Source: K189A clade bacterium
Lineage (GTDB): Bacteria; Pseudomonadota; Gammaproteobacteria; Pseudomonadales; Azotimanducaceae
DNA length: 8,715 bases
Reading direction: 5' to 3'
Assembly: GCA_007571095.1 (NCBI GenBank)
Contig: RKSB01000045.1
Span: forward strand, 1-8,715
The position numbers and the translations under genes are program-made. Numbering within the stretch: the stretch's first letter is position 1; the number at the start of each line of letters is the position of its first letter. The notes under the pieces are model-generated. The model saw only the letters and a program-made list of their open reading frames with translations, was not told where the DNA came from and ran no database searches. Of the stretch, positions 1 through 7,180 are shown in pieces.

Positions 1-450
1 AAATATCCATGTGCCAGACCCTATGCGTTGAATAACAGACACAAACACATGCCTGAAATGCAGCTCTACAGCGGATTTCAGTCGATACTCTTCACACCCT
101 CCGTGGCCGGCTGCTCAAGGGGAATGCTGGTACAAATTCCAATGCCTGCTACTCGGCTTCGAGGGGCGAGTCTTTCGGCGCAGGGCGTTGTGGAATGCTG
201 GAGAGAAAGTTACCGAAAAACGCCTGCGGTCAGGGTTGTCGACAGTCTGGCCGACCGGCTGGAAAACGGCTACCTGAATCCGTCCAGCCTCGCCGGTACT
301 GACCATCTCGAAATGACGGTCTGTGGTGACAGCAGACATTTGTTGCTGACCGCCCTCTATGACAATTTGGGCAAGGGTGCAGCCGGTGCTGCCGTTCAGA
401 ATCTGAACCTGATGCTGGGCAGATCACCCGTTGCGGGATTGACTCTATAG
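1..450 (+). CDS. argC: N-acetyl-gamma-glutamyl-phosphate reductase, C-terminal part (5' end outside window)
   Basis: The frame is open from the first base of the window to a TAG at 448-450, so 149 C-terminal residues of a protein usually near 340 are visible. ArgC reduces N-acetyl-glutamyl-5-phosphate to the semialdehyde with NADPH, a cytoplasmic step of arginine synthesis. Family landmarks seen, in order: RPYALNNRHKHMPEM at residues 6-20, matching the conserved PYalggHRHtPEi region with its histidines; FTPSV at about 31-35; and the hallmark C-terminal block DNLGKGAAGAAVQNLNLMLG at about 121-140. The NADP-binding domain and the catalytic cysteine would lie upstream, outside the window. An ATG or TTG near position 28 could be taken for a start, but homology runs through it, so it is internal. 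No strong terminator follows. Recognition is confident from the C-terminal block; integrity of the missing half cannot be judged. Confidence 0.9.
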   Translation, partial: KYPCARPYALNNRHKHMPEMQLYSGFQSILFTPSVAGCSRGMLVQIPMPATRLRGASLSAQGVVECWRESYRKTPAVRVVDSLADRLENGYLNPSSLAGTDHLEMTVCGDSRHLLLTALYDNLGKGAAGAAVQNLNLMLGRSPVAGLTL

Positions 451-508
451 AAGTGAATACAGCCGGCAGTCTTTGGTCGCTGAATGAACTTCGGGTCCGC
501 TCAATTGC

Positions 509-517
509 TGGTACAAT
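509..517 (+). promoter_or_regulatory. Candidate extended -10 promoter element for the aminotransferase gene
   Basis: TGGTACAAT fits an extended -10 box (TGn followed by TACAAT, 5 of 6 to TATAAT). It lies about 50 bp upstream of the ATG at 568, in the 117-bp gap after argC. No good -35 box sits 16-18 bp upstream, which extended -10 promoters can tolerate. The element lies inside the loop of a 6-bp inverted repeat (GGTCCG 494-499, CGGACC 534-539). Assignment rests on the motif alone. Confidence 0.3.
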
Positions 518-567
518 TCTGAAGGCTGTTGACCGGACCATTCTGGAATTGCGAGGGTAGATAATTT

Positions 568-1872
568 ATGAAGCCTTACCACGCCATGTCGAAAGAAGAG
601 CTGGCCGAAGAGGTCAGGTCTCTGGAGAAAGCCTACGAAAAAACTCAGTCGTCGGGCCTTTCGCTGGACCTCACGCGCGGCAAGCCGGGGCAGGATCAGA
701 TAGAACTGTCGGCTGCACTGGATGGCATCCTGAACAACAACTTTACGCTTCAGGATGGTACCGATGCTCGAAACTACGGGGGTATAAGCGGTATTCCCGA
801 GGCCCGTAAACTGGGTGCCGAAGTGCTGGATGCCCTGCCCGAAGAAGTCATAGTCGGCGGCAACAGTTCGCTGACCATGATGTACCAGTATGTCGAAGCC
901 GCCCATTTCTTCGGGTTGTTTGAAACGGGTGAAAGCTGGTCGGCCGAGGCCGCCCGAAGCGGCGGTCGAGTCAAGTTCCTGTGTCCGGTACCTGGTTATG
1001 ACCGGCACTTCACTATCTGTGAAGCACTGGGCATGGAAATGATACCCGTACCCATGGACAGCGAGGGTCCGAACATCGAATTTGTTCGAGAGGCGGTCAA
1101 GGCCGACTCCCTTATCAAGGGTATATGGTGTGTACCCCGTCACTCAAACCCGAGCGGCGTGTGCTACAGCGACCGGACTGTAACGGCACTGTCTCGCCTG
1201 GCTGCGGATGCCGGAGCCAATTTCCGAATTCTCTGGGACAATGCTTATTCGGTGCATGACCTCTATGAGGGTTGCCCCGAGATCGCCCCCCTGCTGAAGC
1301 TGGCCACGCAAGCCGGCCATGCCGACAGTGTGGTGATGTTTGCCTCCACCTCGAAGATTACCTTTGCCGGTGGTGGCATCAGCTGGATGGCCTCTTCTGT
1401 CGGTAATATCGAGCGTTACCTGAAAAGACACAGCACCATGGCCATTGGGCCCGACAAGGTCAACCAGCTTCGGCATGTGCGTTTTCTGCCCGATTTAGAC
1501 GCCATGAAGGCTCACATGCGGGCTCATGCCGAACGGCTTCGGCCAAAATTTGAGGCCATTCAACAACGTCTGGAAGACGACCTTGGGCCACTGGAACTGG
1601 CTGAATGGACCAGACCAACGGGCGGTTACTTCATTTCTTTCGACACTCTGCCAGGGCTGGCGACTCAGGTGGTGGAGTTGACCGCACAGGCTGGCGTCAA
1701 GCTGACGGCAGCCGGTTCTACCTGGCCTCACCGCAAGGATCCGGAGGATCGCAACATTCGGCTGGCACCCAGCTTTCCTGCTCCGAATGAAGTCAAGGAG
1801 GCCATCGCCGTGTTTACTCTCTGTGTACGGCTTGCCAGTGCACGACAGCTTCTGGGTGCCAACACTCCCTGA
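568..1872 (+). CDS. Aspartate-type aminotransferase, fold-type I PLP enzyme (Corynebacterium AspT-like family)
   Basis: The protein is 434 residues and has the features of the Asp_aminotransf family (Pfam PF12897, formerly labelled MocR-like), whose characterised members such as the Corynebacterium glutamicum enzyme transfer the amino group between aspartate and 2-oxoglutarate. Seen directly: LDLTRGKP at residues 33-40, RNYGGISGIPEAR at 68-80, GGNSSLTMMY at 97-106, HSNPSG at 192-197 with the cofactor-contacting Asn194, WDNAY at 223-227 with Asp224 for the pyridine nitrogen, and STSKITFAGGG at 260-270 with Lys263 as the predicted Schiff-base lysine. NIRLAPSFP at 396-404 carries Arg398, likely the substrate carboxylate ligand. 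Length is normal and no key residue is missing. The start is supported by GAGGG at about 552-556, and a candidate promoter lies upstream. The N-terminal 30 residues are charged and helical, as in relatives. Substrate choice (aspartate against another amino acid) is inferred from the family only. Confidence 0.85.
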   Translation: MKPYHAMSKEELAEEVRSLEKAYEKTQSSGLSLDLTRGKPGQDQIELSAALDGILNNNFTLQDGTDARNYGGISGIPEARKLGAEVLDALPEEVIVGGNSSLTMMYQYVEAAHFFGLFETGESWSAEAARSGGRVKFLCPVPGYDRHFTICEALGMEMIPVPMDSEGPNIEFVREAVKADSLIKGIWCVPRHSNPSGVCYSDRTVTALSRLAADAGANFRILWDNAYSVHDLYEGCPEIAPLLKLATQAGHADSVVMFASTSKITFAGGGISWMASSVGNIERYLKRHSTMAIGPDKVNQLRHVRFLPDLDAMKAHMRAHAERLRPKFEAIQQRLEDDLGPLELAEWTRPTGGYFISFDTLPGLATQVVELTAQAGVKLTAAGSTWPHRKDPEDRNIRLAPSFPAPNEVKEAIAVFTLCVRLASARQLLGANTP

Positions 1873-1879
1873 AAACCAT

Positions 1880-1900
1880 CGGCCATCTCTTTTCAGGCCG
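1880..1900 (+). other. Short hairpin between the aminotransferase and membrane-protein genes
   Basis: CGGCC (1880-1884) and GGCCG (1896-1900) form a perfect 5-bp stem with an 11-nt, T-rich loop, just after the aminotransferase stop. No T-run follows the stem, so it is not a standard intrinsic terminator. It may be a weak pause or processing site, or chance. Confidence 0.2.
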
Positions 1901-1929
1901 CCTGCCGAAAGAACTCTGTTGCTTTTCCT

Positions 1930-2988
1930 GTGACTGCGACTTCCAGAGGTATTTTGGTGTTGGCCGGCGTGATCGTTATTGTCGCCGGTCTCAAGGCTTC
2001 GGCTGAACTCATCACGCCGGTTCTGCTGGCACTCTTTCTGAGCATGATTGCGGCCGCTCCCATGTCCTGGATGATCAGGGCAGGAGTCCCCAGAGGCCTT
2101 GCGACGGCGGCGGCTATTTCAGTGTTGATTGTTTTTCTGGTCGGTCTGGGGGCGATTATTGGTGCGGCTCTGGACGAATTTGGCCAGTTGGCAGGCTATT
2201 ACCGAAGCCGCCTACAGTTGTTTGCACAAAATGTTCTGGGCCAACTGGCTGACTACAACATTCCCGAAACCATGATGACAGAACTCTTTAATCCGGCCGT
2301 GGTTCTGGATTACACGACCAATATGTTCGGTGTTCTATCCGGTCTGTTGTCCAACAGCTTTTTGATTCTGCTGCTGATTGTTTTCATGTTGCTTGAACTG
2401 TCGCACTTTCCGGCAAAACTGGGTGTCATTTTAAGCCGAGAGGCGACCGCCTATTTCAAGACATTTCAGGACAGCCTGGACAAGTATCTGGTTATCAAGA
2501 CGGGGGTCAGTCTTTTGACAGGGCTCACCGTGTGGATTGTGCTGGGCATTGTTGGAGTCAATTTTGCCCTGATCTGGGCATTGCTGGCGTTCCTTCTCAA
2601 CTATATACCCAATATAGGCTCGTTTATAGCGGCCATCCCTCCGGTACTGCTCGCCTTTATTGATCTGGGGGCCAGCTTTGCACTGGGTATTATCTTGTTT
2701 TATCTGCTTATCAACAGCCTGTATGGCAATATTCTGGAGCCGAAACTGCTTGGCCGAAGCCTGGGCCTGTCAACTCTGGTTGTCTTCATTTCTCTGGTTT
2801 TCTGGGGCTGGGTGTTCGGCCCCATGGGCATGTTGTTATCGGTGCCCTTGACCATGGTGGTGAAGATTGGCTGCGAAATAAAACCGGAAACTCGCTGGCT
2901 GGCTGTGCTCTTGAGCGACTACAAACAACTGGTATTTCTGGATGCCAGAAGTTCGGGTGCTTCGCTTGAAGGCGACCGTAGCGACTGA
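1930..2988 (+). CDS. AI-2E/PerM family membrane transporter
   Basis: This is a 352-residue, strongly hydrophobic protein of the AI-2E transporter family (UPF0118, COG0628). Members are inner-membrane proteins; some export autoinducer-2, others act as ion antiporters or have unknown cargo, so cargo here is undetermined. Likely membrane segments are near residues 6-24, 28-48, 58-80, 138-158, 192-212, 213-231, 233-268 (two segments) and 280-312. The soluble-looking stretch between segments 3 and 4 (about 82-135) is typical. Family motifs are visible: NYIPNIGSFIAAIPP (224-238) and GNILEPKLLGRSLGLSTLVV (266-285), followed by FWGWVFGPMGMLLSVPL (291-307). The start is GTG, 57 bp after the preceding gene, with no strong ribosome-binding site; I see no better in-frame start. 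The stop is 1 bp before the preferred hisC start, so the two are probably cotranscribed and translationally coupled. Confidence 0.85.
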   Translation: MTATSRGILVLAGVIVIVAGLKASAELITPVLLALFLSMIAAAPMSWMIRAGVPRGLATAAAISVLIVFLVGLGAIIGAALDEFGQLAGYYRSRLQLFAQNVLGQLADYNIPETMMTELFNPAVVLDYTTNMFGVLSGLLSNSFLILLLIVFMLLELSHFPAKLGVILSREATAYFKTFQDSLDKYLVIKTGVSLLTGLTVWIVLGIVGVNFALIWALLAFLLNYIPNIGSFIAAIPPVLLAFIDLGASFALGIILFYLLINSLYGNILEPKLLGRSLGLSTLVVFISLVFWGWVFGPMGMLLSVPLTMVVKIGCEIKPETRWLAVLLSDYKQLVFLDARSSGASLEGDRSD

Positions 2989-2989
2989 C

Positions 2990-4084
2990 GTGACCTATAT
3001 TCGACCCGCCGTTGTGCGAATGCAGGGCTATGTCTATGGCGAACAGCCACAGACTCACGACATCATCAAGCTCAACACCAACGAAAACCCCTATCCTCCG
3101 AGCCCTCTGGTGGCCCAGGAGCTAAGGGATTTCAGGGCTGAAGAACTTCGCTACTACCCGAATGCCCGCAGCCTTTCCTTCTGCCAACTTGCGGCGAAAC
3201 TGCATCGAGTATCCCCCGAACAAATTCTGGCTACCAACGGCGGCGACGAACTGTTGAGAATGGCGGCTTCCACCTTTGTTCGGCCGGGCGGTCGAATGGC
3301 CGGTACTCACCCGGGCTATTCCCTGTATCCCGTGTTGGCGGCTCTGCAGGAAGCCGAATTTGTCGAGGTTCGCTATGCAGATCTGGTTGCCTCTCCAGCG
3401 AAAACGGCAACCCAAATGAATGAGAGTGGAGTTGAACTCTTTTGTCTGGCCAACCCGCACGCCCCTTCCGGCCGCCTGTTGCCGGTGAAGGGCATTCATG
3501 CCTTTGCGGCCGCTTTGAAGGGCGTCCTTCTTCTGGACGAAGCCTATGTTGATTTTGTTGACCCAAAACGGAACTACGACTCTGTTCAATTATTAAGAGA
3601 AATAGACAACCTGTTGATTTTACGTACCCTCTCAAAAGGCTATTCGCTGGCCGGTCTGCGCTTTGGCTACGGCATAGGGCCAGTCGAACTGGTTCAACCG
3701 ATGGTTGAAAAGGTCAAGGACAGCTACAACCTTGATGCCATTGCCCAGGTGCTGGCCTGTGCGGCTGTTCGGGATCAAGACTATGCCCGTAACAACTGGG
3801 CCCTGATTCGCCAACACCGCCAGGAGATGACTCAAGCCCTGAGAGCAAGAGGCTGGCAAGTAGAGGATTCGGAAAGCAACTTCGTGCTTGCCCGCCGCTC
3901 GCCTGAACAACCCCTGAATGCCAGCTCTGTCTTCTCGGCCCTGCGTCAAAGGGGCATTCTGGTTCGCTATTTTGAACAGGCTGAGCTCGCGGATTGCCTG
4001 AGGATCAGCATCGGTACTCAGCAGCAGAACCAGCTTCTGCTGCAAGCACTCGACTCGATTGCGGCACAGAATTCGGATTTGTAG
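2990..4084 (+). CDS. hisC: Histidinol-phosphate aminotransferase
   Basis: HisC converts imidazole-acetol phosphate and glutamate to L-histidinol phosphate and 2-oxoglutarate in histidine synthesis; it is a cytoplasmic PLP enzyme of fold type I. From the GTG at 2990 the protein has 364 residues, the normal length. Seen: YVYGEQP (14-20, the family YvPGEQP), KLNTNENPYPPSP (27-39), GGDELL (84-89), NPHAPSG (155-161) with Asn155, LLDEAYVDF (181-189) with Asp183 and Tyr186, and TLSKGYSLAGLRFGYGIG (213-230) with Lys216 as the predicted Schiff-base lysine and Arg224 as a phosphate ligand. RISIGT near the C-terminus is the usual substrate-binding arginine block. An ATG at 2942 would add 16 residues but overlap the membrane-protein gene by 47 bp, and the extension looks unlike HisC; the GTG leaves about 13 residues before YVYGEQP, as in relatives. 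Neither start has a good ribosome-binding site. No other his gene is nearby, so an aromatic or other acceptor is possible. Confidence 0.88.
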   Translation: MTYIRPAVVRMQGYVYGEQPQTHDIIKLNTNENPYPPSPLVAQELRDFRAEELRYYPNARSLSFCQLAAKLHRVSPEQILATNGGDELLRMAASTFVRPGGRMAGTHPGYSLYPVLAALQEAEFVEVRYADLVASPAKTATQMNESGVELFCLANPHAPSGRLLPVKGIHAFAAALKGVLLLDEAYVDFVDPKRNYDSVQLLREIDNLLILRTLSKGYSLAGLRFGYGIGPVELVQPMVEKVKDSYNLDAIAQVLACAAVRDQDYARNNWALIRQHRQEMTQALRARGWQVEDSESNFVLARRSPEQPLNASSVFSALRQRGILVRYFEQAELADCLRISIGTQQQNQLLLQALDSIAAQNSDL

Positions 4085-4137
4085 CCAGCACCGGTGGAGC
4101 CTTGCTCTGATCCGTTGTTCGCATTCCGCCGGAAGGC

Positions 4138-4166
4138 TTGCAGGATGCCTCGCCCCCTTTTACGAT
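4138..4166 (+). promoter_or_regulatory. Weak candidate promoter before the amidase gene
   Basis: TTGCAG (4138-4143) and TACGAT (4161-4166) are spaced 17 bp apart, about 35 bp upstream of the amidase ATG. Matches are only 3 of 6 and 4 of 6 to the sigma-70 consensus. It is listed because the 115-bp gap after hisC should hold either a promoter or a readthrough leader, and this is the best pair I see. It could be chance. Confidence 0.15.
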
Positions 4167-4199
4167 GGGTCTTGAAACCAGTCTATACAAGCGAGTGCC

Positions 4200-5660
4200 A
4201 TGAACGATTTACCTATTCCATTCAAATCCGCAACCGCACTGGCGGCCATGATTCGAGCAGGCGAAACAAGCTCCGAGGAGCTGCTGAATCTTTATCTGGA
4301 GAGGACAGAGGCCCACAACGGCGATTTGAATGCCATTGTCGTATTTGACCTTGAACGAGCCAGAAAAGACGCTCGGCACGCCGATGCCATGCAGGCTCAG
4401 GGGCGGTATCTGGGACCTCTGCACGGAGTACCCATGACGGTCAAGGAATCCTTCAATGTAGAGGGGTTGCCTACGACCTTCGGGTTTACCGAATTCAAGG
4501 ACAGTTGCGCTGACGAGGACGCTGTGGCGATAAGCCGATTGCGGGCTGCTGGCGCGGTTATCTTCGGCAAGACGAATGTTCCCCTGGCTCTGGGCGATTT
4601 CCAAAGCTACAACGACATTTATGGCACCACCAACAATCCGTGGAATCTCAGCCGAGTGCCCGGTGGTTCTTCAGGTGGCTCGGCGGCTGCCCTGGCCGCC
4701 GGCCTGACTGGGTTTGAGGTGGGTTCCGACATAGGCGGTTCCATTCGTAACCCCTCTCATTTTTGCGGTGTCTTTGGTCACAAGCCGACCTTTGGCCTGT
4801 TGCCTACTCGAGGCCACACGCCGACCAGGACGCTGGACGCCAACGACCTCAGTGTTATAGGTCCTATGGCTCGCAGTGCTCGCGATCTTCGGCTGGGTGT
4901 TGAACTGCTGGCGGGACCGGATGAGATTGCCAGCCGAGGGCTCAAACTGGCTCTTCCTGATCTTGGCAAGCAATCGCTTTCGGAGCTCAAGGTTGCGGTC
5001 TGGAGTGACGACAGTCGAACACCGGTGGCTGCCGAAGTGAAGGCGCGAGTCGAACTTGTTGCTGAAAAAATTCGTTCGGCTGGCGGCGAGGTTAGCTTTG
5101 ATGCGCGTCCTGATTTCGATGTCGATGAGATGTCGGATGCCTATCAGACAATGCTGCATGCGACTCTGGCCAGCCGTTTTAATGACGATGTCTATGCCAA
5201 TTTTCAGAATCAGGCAAAGCAGTTGGACTCTCAGGATGACAGCGACCGTGCTCGAGTTTTACGCCGGCAGATTTCCAGCGTCAGGGAATACAACCTCGCC
5301 AGCGAAGTTCGGGCAAAGTGCCGCTGGGCCTGGCACAGCTTCTTTGAGGAATACGACGCCATCCTGACACCCATCATGTCGACGCCTGGATTTCCCCATG
5401 ATCACAGCCCGATGGGCGGCCGAAAAATCATTATCGACAATGAGGAGCATCCTTATTCGGGGCAGGTTTTCTGGGCTGGCATGGGCATCATAGCCTGCCT
5501 GCCGGGGACTGTTATTCCCACCGGACCGAGCAGAGAGGGGCTGCCCATCGGTGTTCAGATCATGGGCAGGGAATACGGCGACCTGCAAACCATCGCCATC
5601 GCTGAACTTCTGGAGAATGCCGGCTTCGCCTTTGAGCCGCCGGCTGCCTACGTCAGTTGA
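4200..5660 (+). CDS. Amidase-signature family hydrolase
   Basis: The protein is 486 residues and belongs to the amidase signature family, which hydrolyses carboxamides with a Ser-cisSer-Lys triad. The triad is fully visible with family spacing: Lys82 in PMTVKESF, Ser157 (cis-Ser) in PGGSSGGSAAALAAG, and nucleophile Ser181 in GSDIGGSIRNP. The 75- and 24-residue intervals match those of fatty-acid amide hydrolase. The conserved C-terminal block EGLPIGVQIMGREYGDLQTI lies at about 453-472. There is no signal peptide or membrane segment at the N-terminus, so it is probably cytoplasmic. No gatB or gatC is adjacent, and it differs from a typical GatA setting, so a tRNA-amidotransferase role is unlikely. 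Substrate cannot be read from sequence; aliphatic or aryl acylamide hydrolysis is the family default. The ATG at 4200 has only a weak upstream GCGAG. The gene is intact and of normal length. Confidence 0.88.
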   Translation: MNDLPIPFKSATALAAMIRAGETSSEELLNLYLERTEAHNGDLNAIVVFDLERARKDARHADAMQAQGRYLGPLHGVPMTVKESFNVEGLPTTFGFTEFKDSCADEDAVAISRLRAAGAVIFGKTNVPLALGDFQSYNDIYGTTNNPWNLSRVPGGSSGGSAAALAAGLTGFEVGSDIGGSIRNPSHFCGVFGHKPTFGLLPTRGHTPTRTLDANDLSVIGPMARSARDLRLGVELLAGPDEIASRGLKLALPDLGKQSLSELKVAVWSDDSRTPVAAEVKARVELVAEKIRSAGGEVSFDARPDFDVDEMSDAYQTMLHATLASRFNDDVYANFQNQAKQLDSQDDSDRARVLRRQISSVREYNLASEVRAKCRWAWHSFFEEYDAILTPIMSTPGFPHDHSPMGGRKIIIDNEEHPYSGQVFWAGMGIIACLPGTVIPTGPSREGLPIGVQIMGREYGDLQTIAIAELLENAGFAFEPPAAYVS

Positions 5661-5672
5661 TTAGCTACTCGC

Positions 5673-5701
5673 AACAGCGTCCTTGATATAAGGAGCCTGT
5701 T
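5673..5701 (+). other. Imperfect hairpin just after the amidase gene
   Basis: Outer arms AACAG (5673-5677) and CTGTT (5697-5701) enclose inner arms TCCTT (5680-5684) and AAGGA (5690-5694), with a 2x2 internal loop and a GATAT apical loop. It starts 12 bp after the amidase stop. No T-run follows on either strand, so it is not a classical intrinsic terminator; it may stabilise the 3' end or cooperate with Rho. Confidence 0.35.
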
Positions 5702-5734
5702 CGGGAAGAAAAAACTGCGTTTACCTCAGCGGAT

Positions 5735-5800
5735 TCCTTCTTTTCCTGCCCTCTTTCCCAACTTCGATGAGGAGAGAGGAAGCGGGGAAGATGAGGAGGC
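5735..5800 (+). repeat. Pyrimidine tract then purine tract forming a hairpin
   Basis: A run of almost pure pyrimidines (about 5735-5759) is followed by a purine-rich run (about 5769-5800). Within it, CCTCTTTCC (5750-5758) pairs with GGAGAGAGG (5771-5779) over 9 bp including one G-T wobble, with a 12-nt loop. The composition differs sharply from the surrounding DNA. It vaguely resembles the CT/GA-rich palindromic intergenic repeats scattered in many proteobacterial genomes, but I cannot confirm other copies because only this window is available. No T-run follows, so it is not a simple terminator. It sits in the 200-bp gap before the MBL-fold gene. Confidence 0.4.
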
Positions 5801-5860
5801 AGTCTGAGCCCGGCTGTATTATGATGCTGAATATTAGCTTTCCAACAGCCGAGTAAAAGT

Positions 5861-7150
5861 ATGGCCGATCTGATTTCAATGTCGACAGACATTATTGACC
5901 GAGGCATTGACCATGGCCCGATCAATCGCATCAATCATTCCTTGTCTGAACTCTCTGATCATATTGCGATTGTCGAGGCCTTTTCTCACTCGGTGGTATT
6001 TGATACCGATGAAGGCCTGGTGGTATTTGATACTTCGGGAGCTCATAGCGGCCAGGCGGTGGTAAAGGCTATCAGGGGCTGGTCTGACAAACCCTTCAAG
6101 GCACTGGTGTACACGCATGGTCATGTCGATCATGTGGGTGGCAGTGGTGCCTTCATTGAGGAGGGCAGCAGTCGAGGGCATGCGCAGCCGAAAGTGCTTG
6201 GGCATGTCGGCGTGGCCAGGCGGTTTGATCGTTACCGCCTGACCGACGGCTACAACAACATTATCAACGCCCGTCAGTTCAAGGGCTTTGGCGGGCGAGG
6301 CTACGGCATCGGTGGAGAAAAAAAGTTTCTGCCGGAGGATGTCGCCGAGCCGACACTGACTTATCGTGATGATCTGACCTTTCTTTCCGGTGAGTGTGAA
6401 TTTCATTTACAGCATGCGCAAGGGGAAACCGACGACCATACCTGGACCTGGATTCCCGAGCACAAGGCCATTTGTGCCGGCGACCTGTTTATATGGAACT
6501 TTCCCAACGCCGGTAACCCGCAAAAGGTGCAACGCTATCCGCTTGAATGGGCCAAGGCTCTGCGGGCCATGGCGGCCAAAAAGGCTGAACTGTTCATTCC
6601 TGCGCATGGTTTGCCCATCGCCGGCCAGCAACGAATCGAAAGGCTGCTCTGTGAAGTCGCCGGAGTACTGGAGAGCCTGGTCACACAAGTGCTGAATATG
6701 ATGAATCAGGGGGCGACTCTCAATTCGATCATACATACGGTCAAGGTGCCACAGGATGTGCTCGAAAGACCCTGGATGAAGCCCTTATACGACGAGCCGG
6801 AGTTTCTGATCAACAATGTATGGCGGCAGTTCGGCGGCTGGTATGACGGCAATCCGGCTCACCTCAAGCCGGCTGAAGAACAGGCACTGGGCCTTGAACT
6901 GACTCAACTTGCTGGCGGTCTGGGGAACTTGACTCAAAGGGCACTGGACCTGTCTGAGTCCGGTGATTCGCGACTGGCCTGTCACCTGATTGAATTTGCT
7001 CTGGCGGCCGACCCGAAGAACAGGGAAACGCACAGAGTGCGTGCAGAAATCTATCAGCACCGCCGAAACCGGGAGACTTCGCTGATGGCCAAGGGCATCT
7101 TTGGTTCAGCCGCCAATGTCTCCAGAGAATACGCCGAAGAGGACGCCTGA
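5861..7150 (+). CDS. MBL-fold metallohydrolase with alkylsulfatase-type dimerisation region
   Basis: The protein is 429 residues. The N-terminal half is a metallo-beta-lactamase fold with THGHVDHVGG, giving candidate zinc ligands His86, His88, Asp90 and His91. Further candidates are Asp208 in ICAGDLF and His249 in IPAHG. At the third motif, where most members have GHT, this protein has GET (Glu189) followed by DDH; a Glu metal ligand is known in alkylsulfatases such as Pseudomonas SdsA1. Residues about 295-420 resemble the alkylsulfatase dimerisation domain (Pfam Alkyl_sulf_dimr), notably WRQFGGWYDGNPAHLKP (321-337). It is much shorter than SdsA1 (about 650) and lacks the C-terminal SCP2-like domain, so true alkylsulfatase activity is uncertain. 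No signal peptide is evident. The ATG at 5861 is preceded by a poor ribosome-binding site; ATG at 5879 is an alternative. Codons 372-429 are duplicated downstream at 7383-7565. A probable terminator follows the stop. Confidence 0.82.
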   Translation: MADLISMSTDIIDRGIDHGPINRINHSLSELSDHIAIVEAFSHSVVFDTDEGLVVFDTSGAHSGQAVVKAIRGWSDKPFKALVYTHGHVDHVGGSGAFIEEGSSRGHAQPKVLGHVGVARRFDRYRLTDGYNNIINARQFKGFGGRGYGIGGEKKFLPEDVAEPTLTYRDDLTFLSGECEFHLQHAQGETDDHTWTWIPEHKAICAGDLFIWNFPNAGNPQKVQRYPLEWAKALRAMAAKKAELFIPAHGLPIAGQQRIERLLCEVAGVLESLVTQVLNMMNQGATLNSIIHTVKVPQDVLERPWMKPLYDEPEFLINNVWRQFGGWYDGNPAHLKPAEEQALGLELTQLAGGLGNLTQRALDLSESGDSRLACHLIEFALAADPKNRETHRVRAEIYQHRRNRETSLMAKGIFGSAANVSREYAEEDA

Positions 7151-7153
7151 GAG
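6972..7153 (+). repeat. Direct repeat, copy 1 (3' end of the MBL-fold gene)
   Basis: This 182-bp segment covers codons 372-429, the stop codon and three bases of the MBL-fold gene. It recurs at 7383-7565 in the same orientation, about 411 bp downstream. By hand alignment the copies differ at about seven bases plus one inserted base. This copy is in frame and is read as the intact parent. Confidence 0.92.
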
Positions 7154-7180
7154 CCGCCGGTTGACCTCGGCACTCTTTTT
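7151..7180 (+). terminator. Probable intrinsic terminator of the MBL-fold gene
   Basis: Directly after the TGA, GAG-CCG (7151-7156) can pair with CGG (7168-7170) and CTC (7173-7175), with CA bulged and an inner GG/CC pairing around the loop. Five T residues (7176-7180) follow at once. The stem is bulged, so strength is uncertain, but its position right after the stop supports the call. Confidence 0.5.

Noticed and set aside
28..450. A stand-alone 140-residue gene starting at position 28
   Set aside because: ArgC homology runs upstream of position 28 and the frame is open to the window edge, so this start is internal to a truncated argC.
445..1143. A 232-residue - strand ORF
   Set aside because: It lies antisense to the aminotransferase gene, has no recognisable motif, and reads as a shadow of that gene's codon pattern.
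4172..4189. TTGAAA and TATACA as a -35/-10 pair before the amidase
   Set aside because: The two hexamers are only 6 bp apart, far too close for a sigma-70 promoter.
4200..5660. The amidase as GatA of a tRNA amidotransferase
   Set aside because: No gatB or gatC is adjacent, and the sequence looks like a general amidase-signature enzyme; the triad alone does not separate them, but context argues against GatA.
5665..5934. An 89-residue - strand ORF across the gap before the MBL-fold gene
   Set aside because: Its composition follows the CT/GA-rich hairpin tract and the antisense of the MBL-fold start; no protein family or ribosome-binding site supports it.
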